Origin: an uncultured Clostridia bacterium
GTDB lineage: Bacteria > Bacillota > Clostridia > TANB77 > CAG-508
Length of the DNA stretch: 60,745 nucleotides
Reading direction: 5' to 3'
Assembly (NCBI GenBank): GCA_948735595.1
Contig: CAPXSA010000004.1
Span: forward strand, 1 to 60,745
Of the stretch, positions 52,709-60,745 are shown piece by piece. Each line of letters begins with the position of its first letter. Positions within the stretch are counted from its first letter, which is position 1. A program made the position numbers and the translations under genes. The notes under the pieces are model-generated. The model was not told the DNA's origin. It was given only the letters and a program-made list of their open reading frames with translations, and ran no database searches.

Positions 52709-53332
52709 ATGATTAGAAATTTCGATAGCAATAATTTTGTAGATAGATTAAAAAGTAACTGTAGGCTTATTGAAATCAAGGAATTTCAAGCTGATGAAAT
52801 TATTACTACTTTACTTTCAAAAAGAAATCAATTTTGCATCTTATTAGAAGGAAGAGCACAGCTTTTAACTTATGATAAAGATGGCAATAAAAAGATTCTA
52901 TATTATTATACGAAAAACGATGTATTTGGTGAACCTCTCTTTAAAATTTATATGGATAGAGAGTTATTTGTTCTAGCCAAAGAAAAATGTAAAGTTCTTT
53001 TTTATCCTTATGATGCTGCTGAAAACTGTACAGAAGATTGTCTATATCATATTGAGATTTTAAAAAATCTTCCTGACCTTGTTTTTGCTAGTATTGCGAA
53101 ACAAAACTTTAGAATGCTACTTCTTACTAATAAAAGTGTTAGGGACAAACTTCTTACCTATTTTCAAATCTTAGCTTCTGAAAATCGTAGTAAAACCTTT
53201 GAACTTCCACTTTCTCTGACAGATTTATCTGACTATTTGATGATTGAAAGAACTGCTATGATGCGTGAAATTAAGAGGTTAAAGGATGAGAAAATTATTA
53301 AGAAGAATAAGAATAGAATTACTTTGAGTTAA
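52709..53332 (+). CDS. Crp/Fnr-family transcriptional regulator
   Basis: A 207-residue protein with an N-terminal cyclic-nucleotide-binding-like beta barrel (FCILLEGRAQLLTYDKDGNK, then YYYTKNDVFGEPL) and a C-terminal helix-turn-helix (SLTDLSDYLMIERTAMMREI). The N-terminal Fe-S cysteine pattern of Fnr is not evident. Cys residues at NCTEDC are internal and unpaired by rule. Divergent from nrdD with two GTTGC palindromes between, so it probably controls nrdDG and itself, perhaps sensing redox or a small molecule. Confidence 0.8.
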   Translation: MIRNFDSNNFVDRLKSNCRLIEIKEFQADEIITTLLSKRNQFCILLEGRAQLLTYDKDGNKKILYYYTKNDVFGEPLFKIYMDRELFVLAKEKCKVLFYPYDAAENCTEDCLYHIEILKNLPDLVFASIAKQNFRMLLLTNKSVRDKLLTYFQILASENRSKTFELPLSLTDLSDYLMIERTAMMREIKRLKDEKIIKKNKNRITLS

Positions 53333-53341
53333 AAATGCGAA

Positions 53342-53366
53342 AGGACCTATCTTAGGTCCTCTTTTT
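53342..53366 (+). terminator. Terminator after the Crp/Fnr gene
   Basis: AGGACCT and AGGTCCT around a 5-base loop, followed by CTTTTT. Its T-run overlaps the splB stop, so the two convergent genes share it. Confidence 0.8.
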
Positions 53367-54366
53367 ATACTATATACCATATTTTATTATTCTCAAAATA
53401 CTGATTCAATTCTTTTCTAAAAAACTCATCTCCCTCTTTTCTAATATCTGTTTGATACATATACTTTCCTTTGCCTCTTCCTGTCATTTTACTTTTATTA
53501 AATATTTCTATACTATTTTGAAATGCTTCTTTATTAATTGCATCATGTACATAACTATATGTCATAAAAATCACTTCAAAAAATATCTTTTCTTTCGCTT
53601 TTGGGCTTAAATTTTGTTGTAAGTATACAATTAATTCATGATATATATCTCTCCAATTTTCTAAAAAGATAACAGGTGCAATTAGTATTCCCACTTCATA
53701 ATCTGCCTCTACTAATTTGTTAATTGCTTCTACTCTCTCTTTTAATCTTGAAGTTCCAAACTCCACATGATTAATAATGTATTCAGGATTAACACTCATT
53801 CTAATAATCACTTTATGTCTATGGTCCAATGGCAATAAATCATCTACATAAGCAAATTTTGTTGGAAAGGTTAGTTTTCCCTTTTCAGTATCTTTAAAAT
53901 TTTCTATTGTCCAAACTAAGTTGTTTGTTATCGTATTTTCCAATACCAAATCACTATTACTTCCGATTTCAAAAGTTAATTCTTTTTCTGATTTATTTGC
54001 TGTTTTGATAATTTTTTCTAGCATTTCTTCTCTGTTTACAAATAGTCTCATATAGGCACATTTATTATAATGGCACACTAAGTAACAATACATACAACTA
54101 GCAATACAACCTGAAGAAGTATATGGTACTAAATAGTCAGATACTTTGTGATTTTCTACAAATTTATGTGTTTTCCTTGTACCAATAATTAAATTTTTCT
54201 TCATTTTCAAAAATTCTGAATTTTCCTTTTTTCTCATTTCTTCTATATTGTTATGATTTTCAATTTGGATTTTAGGAACATCCTTATATTTTTCTAATAA
54301 CTTTTTCCCTAACTCATAATTTTCTATATCTTTTTCAAAATAAATAGCAGTTGGTTTAAATATCAT
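53365..54366 (-). CDS. splB: Spore photoproduct lyase
   Basis: A radical-SAM enzyme that repairs the spore UV photoproduct in DNA. The Fe-S cysteines are C87, C91 and C94 (SGCIASCMYCYLVCHYN), as in SplB. GSNSDLVLENTITNN and RMSVNPEYIINHVEFGTSRL are further landmarks. The ATG at 54366 (MIFKPTAIYF) with GGGAGG upstream is preferred over a start at 54399. Family length is about 340; here 333. Supports an endospore-forming host. Confidence 0.9.
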   Translation of the reverse strand: MIFKPTAIYFEKDIENYELGKKLLEKYKDVPKIQIENHNNIEEMRKKENSEFLKMKKNLIIGTRKTHKFVENHKVSDYLVPYTSSGCIASCMYCYLVCHYNKCAYMRLFVNREEMLEKIIKTANKSEKELTFEIGSNSDLVLENTITNNLVWTIENFKDTEKGKLTFPTKFAYVDDLLPLDHRHKVIIRMSVNPEYIINHVEFGTSRLKERVEAINKLVEADYEVGILIAPVIFLENWRDIYHELIVYLQQNLSPKAKEKIFFEVIFMTYSYVHDAINKEAFQNSIEIFNKSKMTGRGKGKYMYQTDIRKEGDEFFRKELNQYFENNKIWYIV

Positions 54367-54465
54367 TTCTTTCCCTCCCATTTTTATTTTTACCATCATG
54401 AGTAATTTTTATCCATTCCAGATTTTTCTAAAATAAAAAAGCGAATCAACAATTTTCTAGAATAG

Positions 54466-54502
54466 AAAAACAGCAGATTTTTTTAATTCTCTACTGTTTT
54501 TT
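54466..54502 (-). terminator. Terminator after the MBL-fold gene
   Basis: AAAAACAGyAGA and TCTCTACTGTTTTTT arms pair with a 12-base loop, immediately after the MBL-fold gene stop. Confidence 0.6.
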
Positions 54503-54509
54503 AACTATA

Positions 54510-55229
54510 TTATCGTTCCAATTCTCTTAATCCTTTTACTCTTGCTACATTAAATCCAAGACATTCTGCCATTTGCATGGTTATTTCATCATCAAAATGC
54601 ATACAAGTAATTTTGCTTCTTTCATTTTGACTAAATATTCTTTTTAATTCTTCTATACTTATATGTGCTGGTGTATCATATCTACTAACATCTTGATAAA
54701 ACTCATCTAACTTTCCTTCTCGAAATTCTTGTATCACTTTTTCCGAAATTGTTTTTGTATCACCACTGTAATAAATTCGTTTTCCCCCTATCTCTAATAT
54801 ATATCCATAAGCTCCTGCAACTTTAGTATGTTGCTGTCTTATCGCCTCTATTGGAAACTTTTCATATTCACTTGGGTCTACTAATTGAAATGTACCTAGT
54901 TCATTTTCCGTAATTGTTAAAAGTTGTTCTAATTTTTCTTTCTCAGGATATAGGATGGTAGGTTTAATCCCTTTTACATATTGGCAAAAGTAAATTAAAG
55001 ATGACAAGCTCCCTACATGGTCTGTATGTAAATGTGTAATTAATACACTAATCTCTTCTGCTTTTTCTAATAATTTTAATTTTCTAACTCTTTCAAAAAT
55101 AGATTCTCCACAGTCAATTAGTAATAATCTTTTTCCTTGCTCTTCTTTATAATATGCTGCATTATTTCCAAATTCTGTATTAAAACAAGAACCATTTCCT
55201 ATAAAATCTATTGTCTGCTTTTTCTCCAT
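54510..55229 (-). CDS. MBL-fold metallo-hydrolase, RNase Z-like
   Basis: 239 residues. The metal motif THLHTDHVGSL at about residue 66 is followed by the later GGKRIYYSGDTK and MHFDDE. The region resembles the RNase Z/PhnP branch of the metallo-beta-lactamase fold. Substrate unknown. It is 10 bp after the UDG-like gene, so co-transcribed. Confidence 0.75.
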   Translation of the reverse strand: MEKKQTIDFIGNGSCFNTEFGNNAAYYKEEQGKRLLLIDCGESIFERVRKLKLLEKAEEISVLITHLHTDHVGSLSSLIYFCQYVKGIKPTILYPEKEKLEQLLTITENELGTFQLVDPSEYEKFPIEAIRQQHTKVAGAYGYILEIGGKRIYYSGDTKTISEKVIQEFREGKLDEFYQDVSRYDTPAHISIEELKRIFSQNERSKITCMHFDDEITMQMAECLGFNVARVKGLRELER

Positions 55230-55239
55230 TTCTTACTCC

Positions 55240-55896
55240 TTACCTCAAAAAATTTTCTTGCATAATGTACTTAATATCTTCTATAGACTTATCTATATTA
55301 AATCTTCCATTTCCAATTGGATAATACACAGAATAAAACTTATACTCTTTACCATTTATGTTTTTGGTAAACAATTGCTTTCTACACTGTGAAACAGATA
55401 TCTTTTGTTTTAGTACAATAGAACTTACTTGATTTCCAAATAGAACAACCACTTTAGGATTAATCATTTCTATTTCTTGCTCTAATAAGTCTAAATATTC
55501 TTCATAAACACTATTTGGTATTACTCTGGCATCTACTTGTGTGCATTTTCCAAGATTAGTAATAAAATACTGATGTTTTTCTACATCTTCATAAACTTGT
55601 TTTGCAAATTCTTCTGTCCAATCAGTTGGTTTATATTCTTTTATCTTTTTATAAATTTCTTCATCCATTAATTCTAATTGATAAAATAAATCCCATATAT
55701 TTTTAGTACCAATCCAAGGAGATTTTATTCCTTTCCATTCTTTAGAGGATGCAATATTTCTTCCTGTTGGATTCATAAAAACAAAACAGATATTAGGATT
55801 TTTTGCACATCCTCCATTGTATATAGAATCTAATTCTTTTGCTCCATATTTTTTTTGCAATTGATCATACTTTACTTTTAAGTCCTCTAATTTCAT
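55240..55896 (-). CDS. Uracil-DNA glycosylase superfamily protein
   Basis: 218 residues. CFVFMNPTGRN, the FITNLGKCTQ segment and KVVVLFGNQVSSIVL follow the UDG superfamily layout, while the C-terminal motif is YYPIGNGRFNID in place of the usual HPS. The GEAPG-type catalytic motif is not evident, so activity as a glycosylase is uncertain. It may recognise modified bases or be a divergent UDG-like protein. Confidence 0.65.
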   Translation of the reverse strand: MKLEDLKVKYDQLQKKYGAKELDSIYNGGCAKNPNICFVFMNPTGRNIASSKEWKGIKSPWIGTKNIWDLFYQLELMDEEIYKKIKEYKPTDWTEEFAKQVYEDVEKHQYFITNLGKCTQVDARVIPNSVYEEYLDLLEQEIEMINPKVVVLFGNQVSSIVLKQKISVSQCRKQLFTKNINGKEYKFYSVYYPIGNGRFNIDKSIEDIKYIMQENFLR

Positions 55897-55960
55897 TTTA
55901 TCCTTCTTCTCTTAACTTAAATTTATTTTCAAAACTCTTCCTATAGTAGCTCGCCTTCTG

Positions 55961-56830
55961 TTATACCCATTCTTCTATAATCTCTTTAGAAATACTTAAA
56001 TTTCCTTTCCCCACACCAATCTCTATATCTGGTTTTGGTGTTCCATGATAGTCACTTCCGCCACTTATATATAAATGATTTTCTTTGGCATATGCTACTA
56101 AAATATCCTTTTTATCATCATCTGCTGAGGATGGATGGAAACATTCTATTCCATCTAGCTCCGCTTCTTTTCTTAAATCCTCTATAAATTTCATTGTATC
56201 TGGTATTCTATACTCAAAAGGATGTGCTAAAAAAGCTTTTCCTCCTGCTTTATGAATAATATCAATTACTTCTTTATATGAAGGTCTAAATTCTACATGG
56301 TTCATAAAATAACTACTTTCTGGGTTTGCTAAACCTTTTCTAAAAAATAGTCCAAATGACTGTGTAAATTCCCCTAAAACTGAATGATTTTCTTTATGTG
56401 TCATTACTTCTTCATAAATCGCTCTTTCTACATATTCAGATGCAGTCTTAGGTTTTCTAATTTTACTTTCATCATAGACAAGTCCATGCTTATCACATAT
56501 ATCTAATAACCTTTGATAACATATAACTTGTTGCTCTTTTAATTTATTTTCGGAATAGTACTTTTGACACCAATTATCAATCATATCTGTATCTATCTGA
56601 TATGCCAATATTTCAATATTCCTTTTTTGAAATACAGCATGCAATTCTGAACCTTTGATAATCTTCCCACTAAAAAGGTTTCTTTGAAAAGCTTCATCTT
56701 GATACTGCTTACAAGTATCATGGTCTGTAATTGATATATATTCTAATTTTTTAGCTTCACACATTTTTAATACTTCTTCTACTGTTTTATCACCATCTGA
56801 ATATATGGTGTGCATATGGATATCTATCAT
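55961..56830 (-). CDS. PHP-domain phosphoesterase
   Basis: 289 residues. MIDIHMHTIYSDGDKTVEEV, then YISITDHDTCKQY, and the C-terminal GGSDYHG, KAFLAHPFEYR supply the PHP metal ligands. This fold hydrolyses 3'-5' nucleotide phosphates such as pAp in related proteins. The ATG at 56830 is preferred (AGGAAG upstream) over 56863. It follows the YjbR-MGMT gene by about 20 bp. Confidence 0.85.
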   Translation of the reverse strand: MIDIHMHTIYSDGDKTVEEVLKMCEAKKLEYISITDHDTCKQYQDEAFQRNLFSGKIIKGSELHAVFQKRNIEILAYQIDTDMIDNWCQKYYSENKLKEQQVICYQRLLDICDKHGLVYDESKIRKPKTASEYVERAIYEEVMTHKENHSVLGEFTQSFGLFFRKGLANPESSYFMNHVEFRPSYKEVIDIIHKAGGKAFLAHPFEYRIPDTMKFIEDLRKEAELDGIECFHPSSADDDKKDILVAYAKENHLYISGGSDYHGTPKPDIEIGVGKGNLSISKEIIEEWV

Positions 56831-56850
56831 AATATTTCTTCCTTTCTTTA

Positions 56851-57840
56851 TCATTCTTTCCACTGATATAGACTTAAATCTACTTTACCATTGATTACCT
56901 TAATTCCCTCTTTTTCTAGCTTCTGCTTTTGAATTCCTTTTCCACCAAATACAAAAGCCTCTGCAAGCTCTCCCTTGCTATTTAGCACTTTATAACAAGG
57001 ATATTTATGTTCATCTGGATTTTTGTGAAGTATATTTCCTACCACCCTTGCTAGCCCTTTATTTCCTAAACTTTCTGCCACTTGTTTATACGTAACTACT
57101 TTTCCCTTTGGAATGGTAGTTAAATAGTCATACACTCTTTGAGACAAATTACCTCCTGTTAAACCGCATTTATTTCCAATAGATAAATGATAACTGTTAT
57201 CTATTAAGTTATATATTTTCTCTGTGCTTATTGTCTCATCTAGTTTCACTGTTATCCAACTTTTTTTATTCATATGATATCCTGGAAAAATATTAGGCTG
57301 CTTTAAAATATCTTCTATTTTTTCTTTTTGGTATCTTAAATCTATTACTTCAACAACCTTATCTGATTCTAGACCTAATTTTCTTTCTGATAAAGTCAAT
57401 AGAACCCCATACCATTTATCATTTTGTGTATTTCTCCAAATAGCATTATCATCAAACTTTTCCCATAAGAATTCTAGCTCATCTCCATACTTTTTCTTTA
57501 TATATTGTATCACTTCTTTTGCTTGCTTACTTTTAAAGGCTTCTTTACTAGTACATTTTTGAATAATATCATCTATTACACTTCCATATTCTTGCTTTAT
57601 ACTTCCTATAAATTGTCCTGTAGATGTCTCAACATCTACCAAAGCAAACTCTTCCTCATTTTCTAAATCTATTAATTTAGCATAACTTTCCTTCTCTGAA
57701 ATAACTACCTGAATTTCAAATTGATTGTTTTGTATTTTTGTTTGATAAATATATTTGCTCTTATCCTTTTTAAAACCATATTCTTCTAATAATGTATCAT
57801 TTATTTTTCTATTTTTTAATTTACTTTCTAAGTTCCTCAT
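56851..57840 (-). CDS. YjbR/MmcQ-MGMT (alkyltransferase-like) fusion
   Basis: 329 residues with two parts. Residues 1-230 contain an MmcQ/YjbR-like domain (WYGVLLTLSERKLGLESDKV, then IFPGYHMNKKSWITVKLDE). Residues 240-329 are a methylated-DNA-cysteine methyltransferase DNA-binding domain: RVYDYLTTIPKGKVVTYKQV, VGNILHKNPDEHKYPCYKVL. The active-site Cys is kept (PCYKV in place of PCHRV), so it may transfer alkyl groups or only sense them. The TGA stop overlaps the following PHP reading frame. Confidence 0.75.
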   Translation of the reverse strand: MRNLESKLKNRKINDTLLEEYGFKKDKSKYIYQTKIQNNQFEIQVVISEKESYAKLIDLENEEEFALVDVETSTGQFIGSIKQEYGSVIDDIIQKCTSKEAFKSKQAKEVIQYIKKKYGDELEFLWEKFDDNAIWRNTQNDKWYGVLLTLSERKLGLESDKVVEVIDLRYQKEKIEDILKQPNIFPGYHMNKKSWITVKLDETISTEKIYNLIDNSYHLSIGNKCGLTGGNLSQRVYDYLTTIPKGKVVTYKQVAESLGNKGLARVVGNILHKNPDEHKYPCYKVLNSKGELAEAFVFGGKGIQKQKLEKEGIKVINGKVDLSLYQWKE

Positions 57841-57866
57841 TTATCTTCCATCCAATACTCTGCTTT

Positions 57867-58205
57867 CTATCTCCATATTCTTTCACAATTTTTTCTTTCT
57901 TTCTCTTTAAAAGCCTTAAAAATATCTATATCATTCATATTAGCAATACTAAGTAAATAAATAAAGCAGTCTGCAAGTTCCTCTTCTACGCTAGTATCAT
58001 ATTTTTTAGCAATATCTAGATGTCCATTTGTATTTTTTCTAATCGCTTTTGCCAATTCTCCCAATTCTTCTAAAAATAGCATCATTTCTCTTTCAATTGT
58101 GACAGTGTCAAATTTTCTATCTTTCTTCATGTCTTTAATATATTGTTGAATTTGTGCCACACTGCTATTTTCATTTAGCATTTCTAATTTTTCTTTCAAT
58201 TCCAT
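57867..58205 (-). CDS. MazG-like nucleotide pyrophosphohydrolase
   Basis: 112 residues, all-alpha NTP-PPase fold. Metal-binding EELGELAKAIRK and EEELADCFIYLLSIAN motifs (EExxE and ExxD) are present. Such proteins remove damaged or excess nucleotides. It lies 26 bp upstream of the YjbR-MGMT gene and 16 bp after the cupin gene, so this group may form one maintenance operon. Confidence 0.85.
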   Translation of the reverse strand: MELKEKLEMLNENSSVAQIQQYIKDMKKDRKFDTVTIEREMMLFLEELGELAKAIRKNTNGHLDIAKKYDTSVEEELADCFIYLLSIANMNDIDIFKAFKEKERKNCERIWR

Positions 58206-58221
58206 ATTGTACTCCTTTATT

Positions 58222-58566
58222 TTATTCTTCTATTATTCTATGTTGTTCTGGATACCAAGCTGGTGTGCATGGCATAACAATGTTGCAATTTGCCTCCCAA
58301 AAATATGCTTCTCCTTTATCAATCAAAATAACATCACCTTTTTGAAAATGGATTGTTTCTTTTTTCTTATTTAGAGTTCCATTTCCTTCTACTACATAAA
58401 TTAACTCTTTACACTCTTCATTCATGCAATATCCTTTATCTGGATATCTTCCTTTTATTACTGCCGTTGCACAATCAATGTCTTTATCACCTAGTGGATA
58501 TTCCCAAACAGTACATTTATCACTATTATTAAACTTTTCTGCTTCATTTAGTTTCACTAATTTCAC
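58222..58566 (-). CDS. Cupin domain protein
   Basis: 114 residues, single cupin barrel. The first motif is weak (MNEECKELIYVVEGNGTLNK) and the second is FQKGDVILIDKGEAYFWEAN. The metal-binding His residues are mostly missing, so it may bind a small ligand without metal. Function unknown. It leads the MazG-YjbR/MGMT-PHP-UDG-MBL run of genes. Confidence 0.75.
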   Translation of the reverse strand: MKLVKLNEAEKFNNSDKCTVWEYPLGDKDIDCATAVIKGRYPDKGYCMNEECKELIYVVEGNGTLNKKKETIHFQKGDVILIDKGEAYFWEANCNIVMPCTPAWYPEQHRIIEE

Positions 58567-58677
58567 CTTTTACCTCCTCTACTTGATATATCTGGTTTCT
58601 TCATTTCTATCAATAATATTATGATCATATTTCATTGTTCTCATTGTATCATAAAGATTTAGTTTTTTGAACACTTT

Positions 58678-58706
58678 TTGACATTTTATGTAATTTGTAG
58701 TATAAT
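58678..58706 (+). promoter_or_regulatory. Consensus promoter of cassette 3
   Basis: TTGACA (58678-58683), 17 bases, TATAAT (58701-58706): a perfect vegetative consensus. Confidence 0.85.
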
Positions 58707-58737
58707 AAATTATCTTTTATATAGGAGGGACATTTTT

Positions 58738-58914
58738 ATGGCTTATGACCACACTGTCCAAATCAAGCTTACCAACATTCAAGCGCAACTTTCCAACGTC
58801 AATTCTCAGTTTCTTTCTAAGCTGAGTTCCAGTGACCTTCGTTCTCTTTTGGATAAGGTTACCCAGTTGGAAAGCAACATCCGGGCAGAACTGCGGAATG
58901 TCAGCAAGAAATAA
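58738..58914 (+). CDS. Orphan small helical protein (cassette 3)
   Basis: A 58-residue protein starting MAYDHTVQIKLTNIQAQLSN, almost wholly amphipathic helix with heptad-like leucines. Not recognised. Codons (AAC, GTC, CTT, CGG twice, CGC-type neighbours) are much less AT-rich than the host's. The start is fixed by TAGGAGGGAC seven bases before ATG. Its own perfect promoter and a terminator surround it, and the flanking genes run the other way. It shares this plan with the units at 13.9 and 34.4 kb. The two CGG codons (residues 48 and 52) lie near the C-terminus. Confidence 0.6.
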   Translation: MAYDHTVQIKLTNIQAQLSNVNSQFLSKLSSSDLRSLLDKVTQLESNIRAELRNVSKK

Positions 58915-58964
58915 TCCTGCAAAGTGTAATTCCCTCAGCAAAAAATAGGTTTAATTGAGCCTAA

Positions 58965-58998
58965 AAAGAGGCATATGATATCATTCATGTGCCTCTTT
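58965..58998 (+). terminator. Terminator of cassette 3
   Basis: AAAGAGGCA and TGCCTCTTT pair around a 16-base loop, about 50 bp after the stop. Confidence 0.7.
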
Positions 58999-59001
58999 CC
59001 C

Positions 59002-60144
59002 CTATATAATCCCATCTTCTTTCATCATTTGTATACCTTTTTCATGGTCATCTTCATCTGCTGATATATTAATAAATTTATTATTCCACACTTCCACTTT
59101 TTCATCACATAAAGTAATGCTAAAAATTCTTGGCTTTCCTTTAAAAATCCCTTTATGTTCTCTTTCATTAAAATAGTCTTCCACTATATCCATATTCTTT
59201 TTATAAAATACCTGTGCTTCTTTATTCCAAATTTCAAAAGTATATAGCCTCAAAAACTTCTTATCACACTCTTTTGCCATTTTAATCGTATAATCTAATA
59301 ACTGTTTCCCATACCCTGCTTTTCTATATTCTTCCTTTACTCCAAACCAACTGAGCCAAATTGTATCTGTATATTCAGGAATTTCATATAGTCCTGTTAC
59401 TCCAACTGGTTCATTACCTAAATAAGCAATATAACCCATGTAAAAATGACTATTTTTTCCTGTCACTTTTCTTTTATATGTTACATATGCACTTGAAGTA
59501 GGAAAAATATCATTCTGCACTTTTGCTGCTATCTTTATATTTTCTTTGGTCAATTCCTCAAATCTTAGTTTTCTCATTATTTTACAATTCTTCTTTATTC
59601 TTTCTTTTCCTGTTATTGATTCATAAATTTCTAATATTTCACTAATAATGCTATCTTCATTATCTTCATTTTTAGAAAATAGAAGTGGTGTAAATATAAC
59701 ACCATATAAAAATAAGTCAAAATTTAATTCTTTACATCCTACATTCTCATAAAATGCTTTTCTTTTTTGTCTTGCTAAATTTTCACTTTCATCTTTACCT
59801 AGACCTACTTTTTCAATTTCTATAAAAATACCTTTACACTCTTTTTCTTCTTCAAATAAAAGTTTTAATGCTTTTGTGCCAAATTGCTTATTTCTATATT
59901 CAGGTAATATGGCTAGATAATCTAAAATAATATATCCATTTTCTTTTACTCTATTTAATGTCATAAATCCTACTAATTGATTTTGATACATTATTTTTAT
60001 AATCTTTACATATCCTTTTCTATATCCTATTTCAATTTGTTTAATCGTTTTTCTCTCTTCTTCTGGAAATATTTCTAAATAATATGGATATATTTTTTGT
60101 TTAAATTCTTCTATTGTTATATGTTCTAATATTATATCTTCCAT
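59002..60144 (-). CDS. Tandem GNAT acetyltransferase
   Basis: 380 residues with two GNAT folds. In the first half, IILDYLAILPEYRNKQFGTK carries the acetyl-CoA loop. In the second half, IWLSWFGVKEEYRKAGYGKQ does so, followed by AKECDKKFLRLYTFEIWNKE and the FYKKNMDIVEDYF end. The acceptor is unknown. A fusion of two acetyltransferase domains is common for antibiotic or amine modification, but nothing here fixes the substrate. The last protein gene before the rRNA cluster. Confidence 0.85.
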   Translation of the reverse strand: MEDIILEHITIEEFKQKIYPYYLEIFPEEERKTIKQIEIGYRKGYVKIIKIMYQNQLVGFMTLNRVKENGYIILDYLAILPEYRNKQFGTKALKLLFEEEKECKGIFIEIEKVGLGKDESENLARQKRKAFYENVGCKELNFDLFLYGVIFTPLLFSKNEDNEDSIISEILEIYESITGKERIKKNCKIMRKLRFEELTKENIKIAAKVQNDIFPTSSAYVTYKRKVTGKNSHFYMGYIAYLGNEPVGVTGLYEIPEYTDTIWLSWFGVKEEYRKAGYGKQLLDYTIKMAKECDKKFLRLYTFEIWNKEAQVFYKKNMDIVEDYFNEREHKGIFKGKPRIFSITLCDEKVEVWNNKFINISADEDDHEKGIQMMKEDGII

Positions 60145-60295
60145 TTCTATTCTCCATTTTAAAATTTACAAATTTCATACTTGACTTATTTATACCATAA
60201 AATTAATACAAATACAATTGATTTCTAAATATTCATTCTTGAATCATTTAAACAACAAAAAAATAGGAGATATTAAATTATCTGCTATTTTATGG

Positions 60296-60368
60296 CTCTC
60301 CGTGTTGGACTCGAACCAACGACCTATCGGTTAACAGCCGAGCGCTCTACCAACTGAGCTAACGGAGA
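60296..60368 (-). tRNA. tRNA-Asn (GTT)
   Basis: The 73-base cloverleaf has acceptor arms TCTCCGT/ACGGAGA, the D-loop AGCTCAGTTGGTAGAGC, the anticodon loop CTGTTAACC with GTT, and the T-arm GGTTCGAGTCC. The 3' CCA is not encoded. It lies 9 bp after the 5S rRNA gene. Confidence 0.97.
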
Positions 60369-60377
60369 ATATTTAAA

Positions 60378-60492
60378 CCTGGCGACCCCCTATTTTCTCA
60401 GCAAGGTAACTCGCAAATATCGTCGGCACATTGGAGCTTGACTTCTGTGTTCGGTATGGGAACAGGTATTTCCTCCATGTAATCATCACCAG
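60378..60492 (-). rRNA. rrf: 5S ribosomal RNA
   Basis: The 115-base minus-strand sequence starts CTGGTGATGATTACATGGAG and contains the conserved CCTGTTCCCATACCGAACAC core, ending GTCGCCAGG, which pairs with the 5' end. Confidence 0.95.
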
Positions 60493-60603
60493 AAATGTTT
60501 AGTATACTTCATAATGCTTCTTGCATTACTTCTGTACACTCAAAAATATATAGAGAAAACTCTTCTTTGTAAACTTCCTAATTCTTAACCATTCATATAT
60601 ATT

Positions 60604-60745
60604 AGTGGTTAAGCCCTCGATTTATTAGTATTGGTCAGCTCAATACATTACTGTACTTACACCTCCAACCTATCTACCACGTAGTCTACATGGAATCTTA
60701 CTATCTTAACGATATGAGATATCTTATCTTGAGGTGGGCTTCACA
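60604..60745 (-). rRNA. rrl: 23S ribosomal RNA, 3' end (partial)
   Basis: The minus strand reads GTGAAGCCCACCTCAAGATA, later GAGCTGACCAATACTAATAA and CGAGGGCTTAACC, the well-known 3' end of 23S rRNA. The gene continues past the window edge. The exact end is estimated. Confidence 0.93.

Noticed and set aside
1..60745. CRISPR array
   Set aside because: No regularly spaced direct repeats were seen; the repeated motifs are isolated palindromes.

Overview
The window looks like a chromosomal piece of an AT-rich, anaerobic, spore-forming member of the Clostridia, probably uncultured. Evidence for this: sporulation genes (spoVS, gerW/ytfJ, ytxC-like, splB), the oxygen-sensitive ribonucleotide reductase NrdD with its activase NrdG, a T-box leader on ileS, Firmicutes-style promoters, and a dockerin-bearing M6 protease. 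Almost all genes lie on the minus strand, away from the 23S-5S-tRNA-Asn cluster at the right end.

Layout. 1-4050: remains of a conjugative element (VirB4 cut by an IS3-family insertion, TraC-like protein, PrgI, VirB2-like pilin, small membrane protein, HTH protein), abutting a 5'-truncated D,D-carboxypeptidase gene. 4.9-16 kb: an amidoligase-family gene, gerW-DUF2953, a candidate structured RNA with its own promoter, a PBECR-like toxin-fold protein, scpA, recX, LexA-controlled recA, a solute-binding protein, spoVS, ymdB, rny. 16-30 kb: DUF4912 plus GH57 glycan genes, a glycosyltransferase, ytxC, rhodanese, SecDF-like pair, HD protein, TIGR04086, a WG-repeat protein, tgt, a kinase, queA. 30-41 kb: a broken metalloprotease, ileS with T-box, dinD, clpX-clpP-tig, a phosphoesterase, tsaD. 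41-53 kb: a site-2 protease, a MATE-like protein, HD protein, dockerin M6 protease with a cadherin-like membrane protein, lysS, nrdG-nrdD, and a divergent Crp/Fnr regulator. 53-60 kb: splB, MBL hydrolase, UDG-like, PHP, YjbR-MGMT fusion, MazG-like, cupin and double GNAT genes, which look like nucleotide- and DNA-maintenance functions.

The most striking observation concerns the codon CGG. Reading every gene by eye, I find CGG in frame at only four places in the native AT-rich genes. At all four (2691-2693, 19024-19026, 30951-30953, 47238-47240) the reading frame breaks right there, and skipping the single C so that GGN is read as Gly restores the protein. CGG therefore appears to act as a +1 recoding site in this organism, either an unassigned codon or a CGGN quadruplet, rather than as arginine.

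A second oddity is a set of three small single-gene units (13.8-14.3, 34.2-34.6 and 58.7-59.0 kb). Each has a 17-bp-spaced near-consensus promoter, a strong ribosome site, a perfect terminator, and codon use clearly less AT-rich than the host. Two of them do contain in-frame CGG (four and two codons), which conflicts with the host pattern. Dispersed palindromic repeats with a GGGGACGTT core and two further long palindromes (29.5 and 37.1 kb) complete the mobile or repetitive content.
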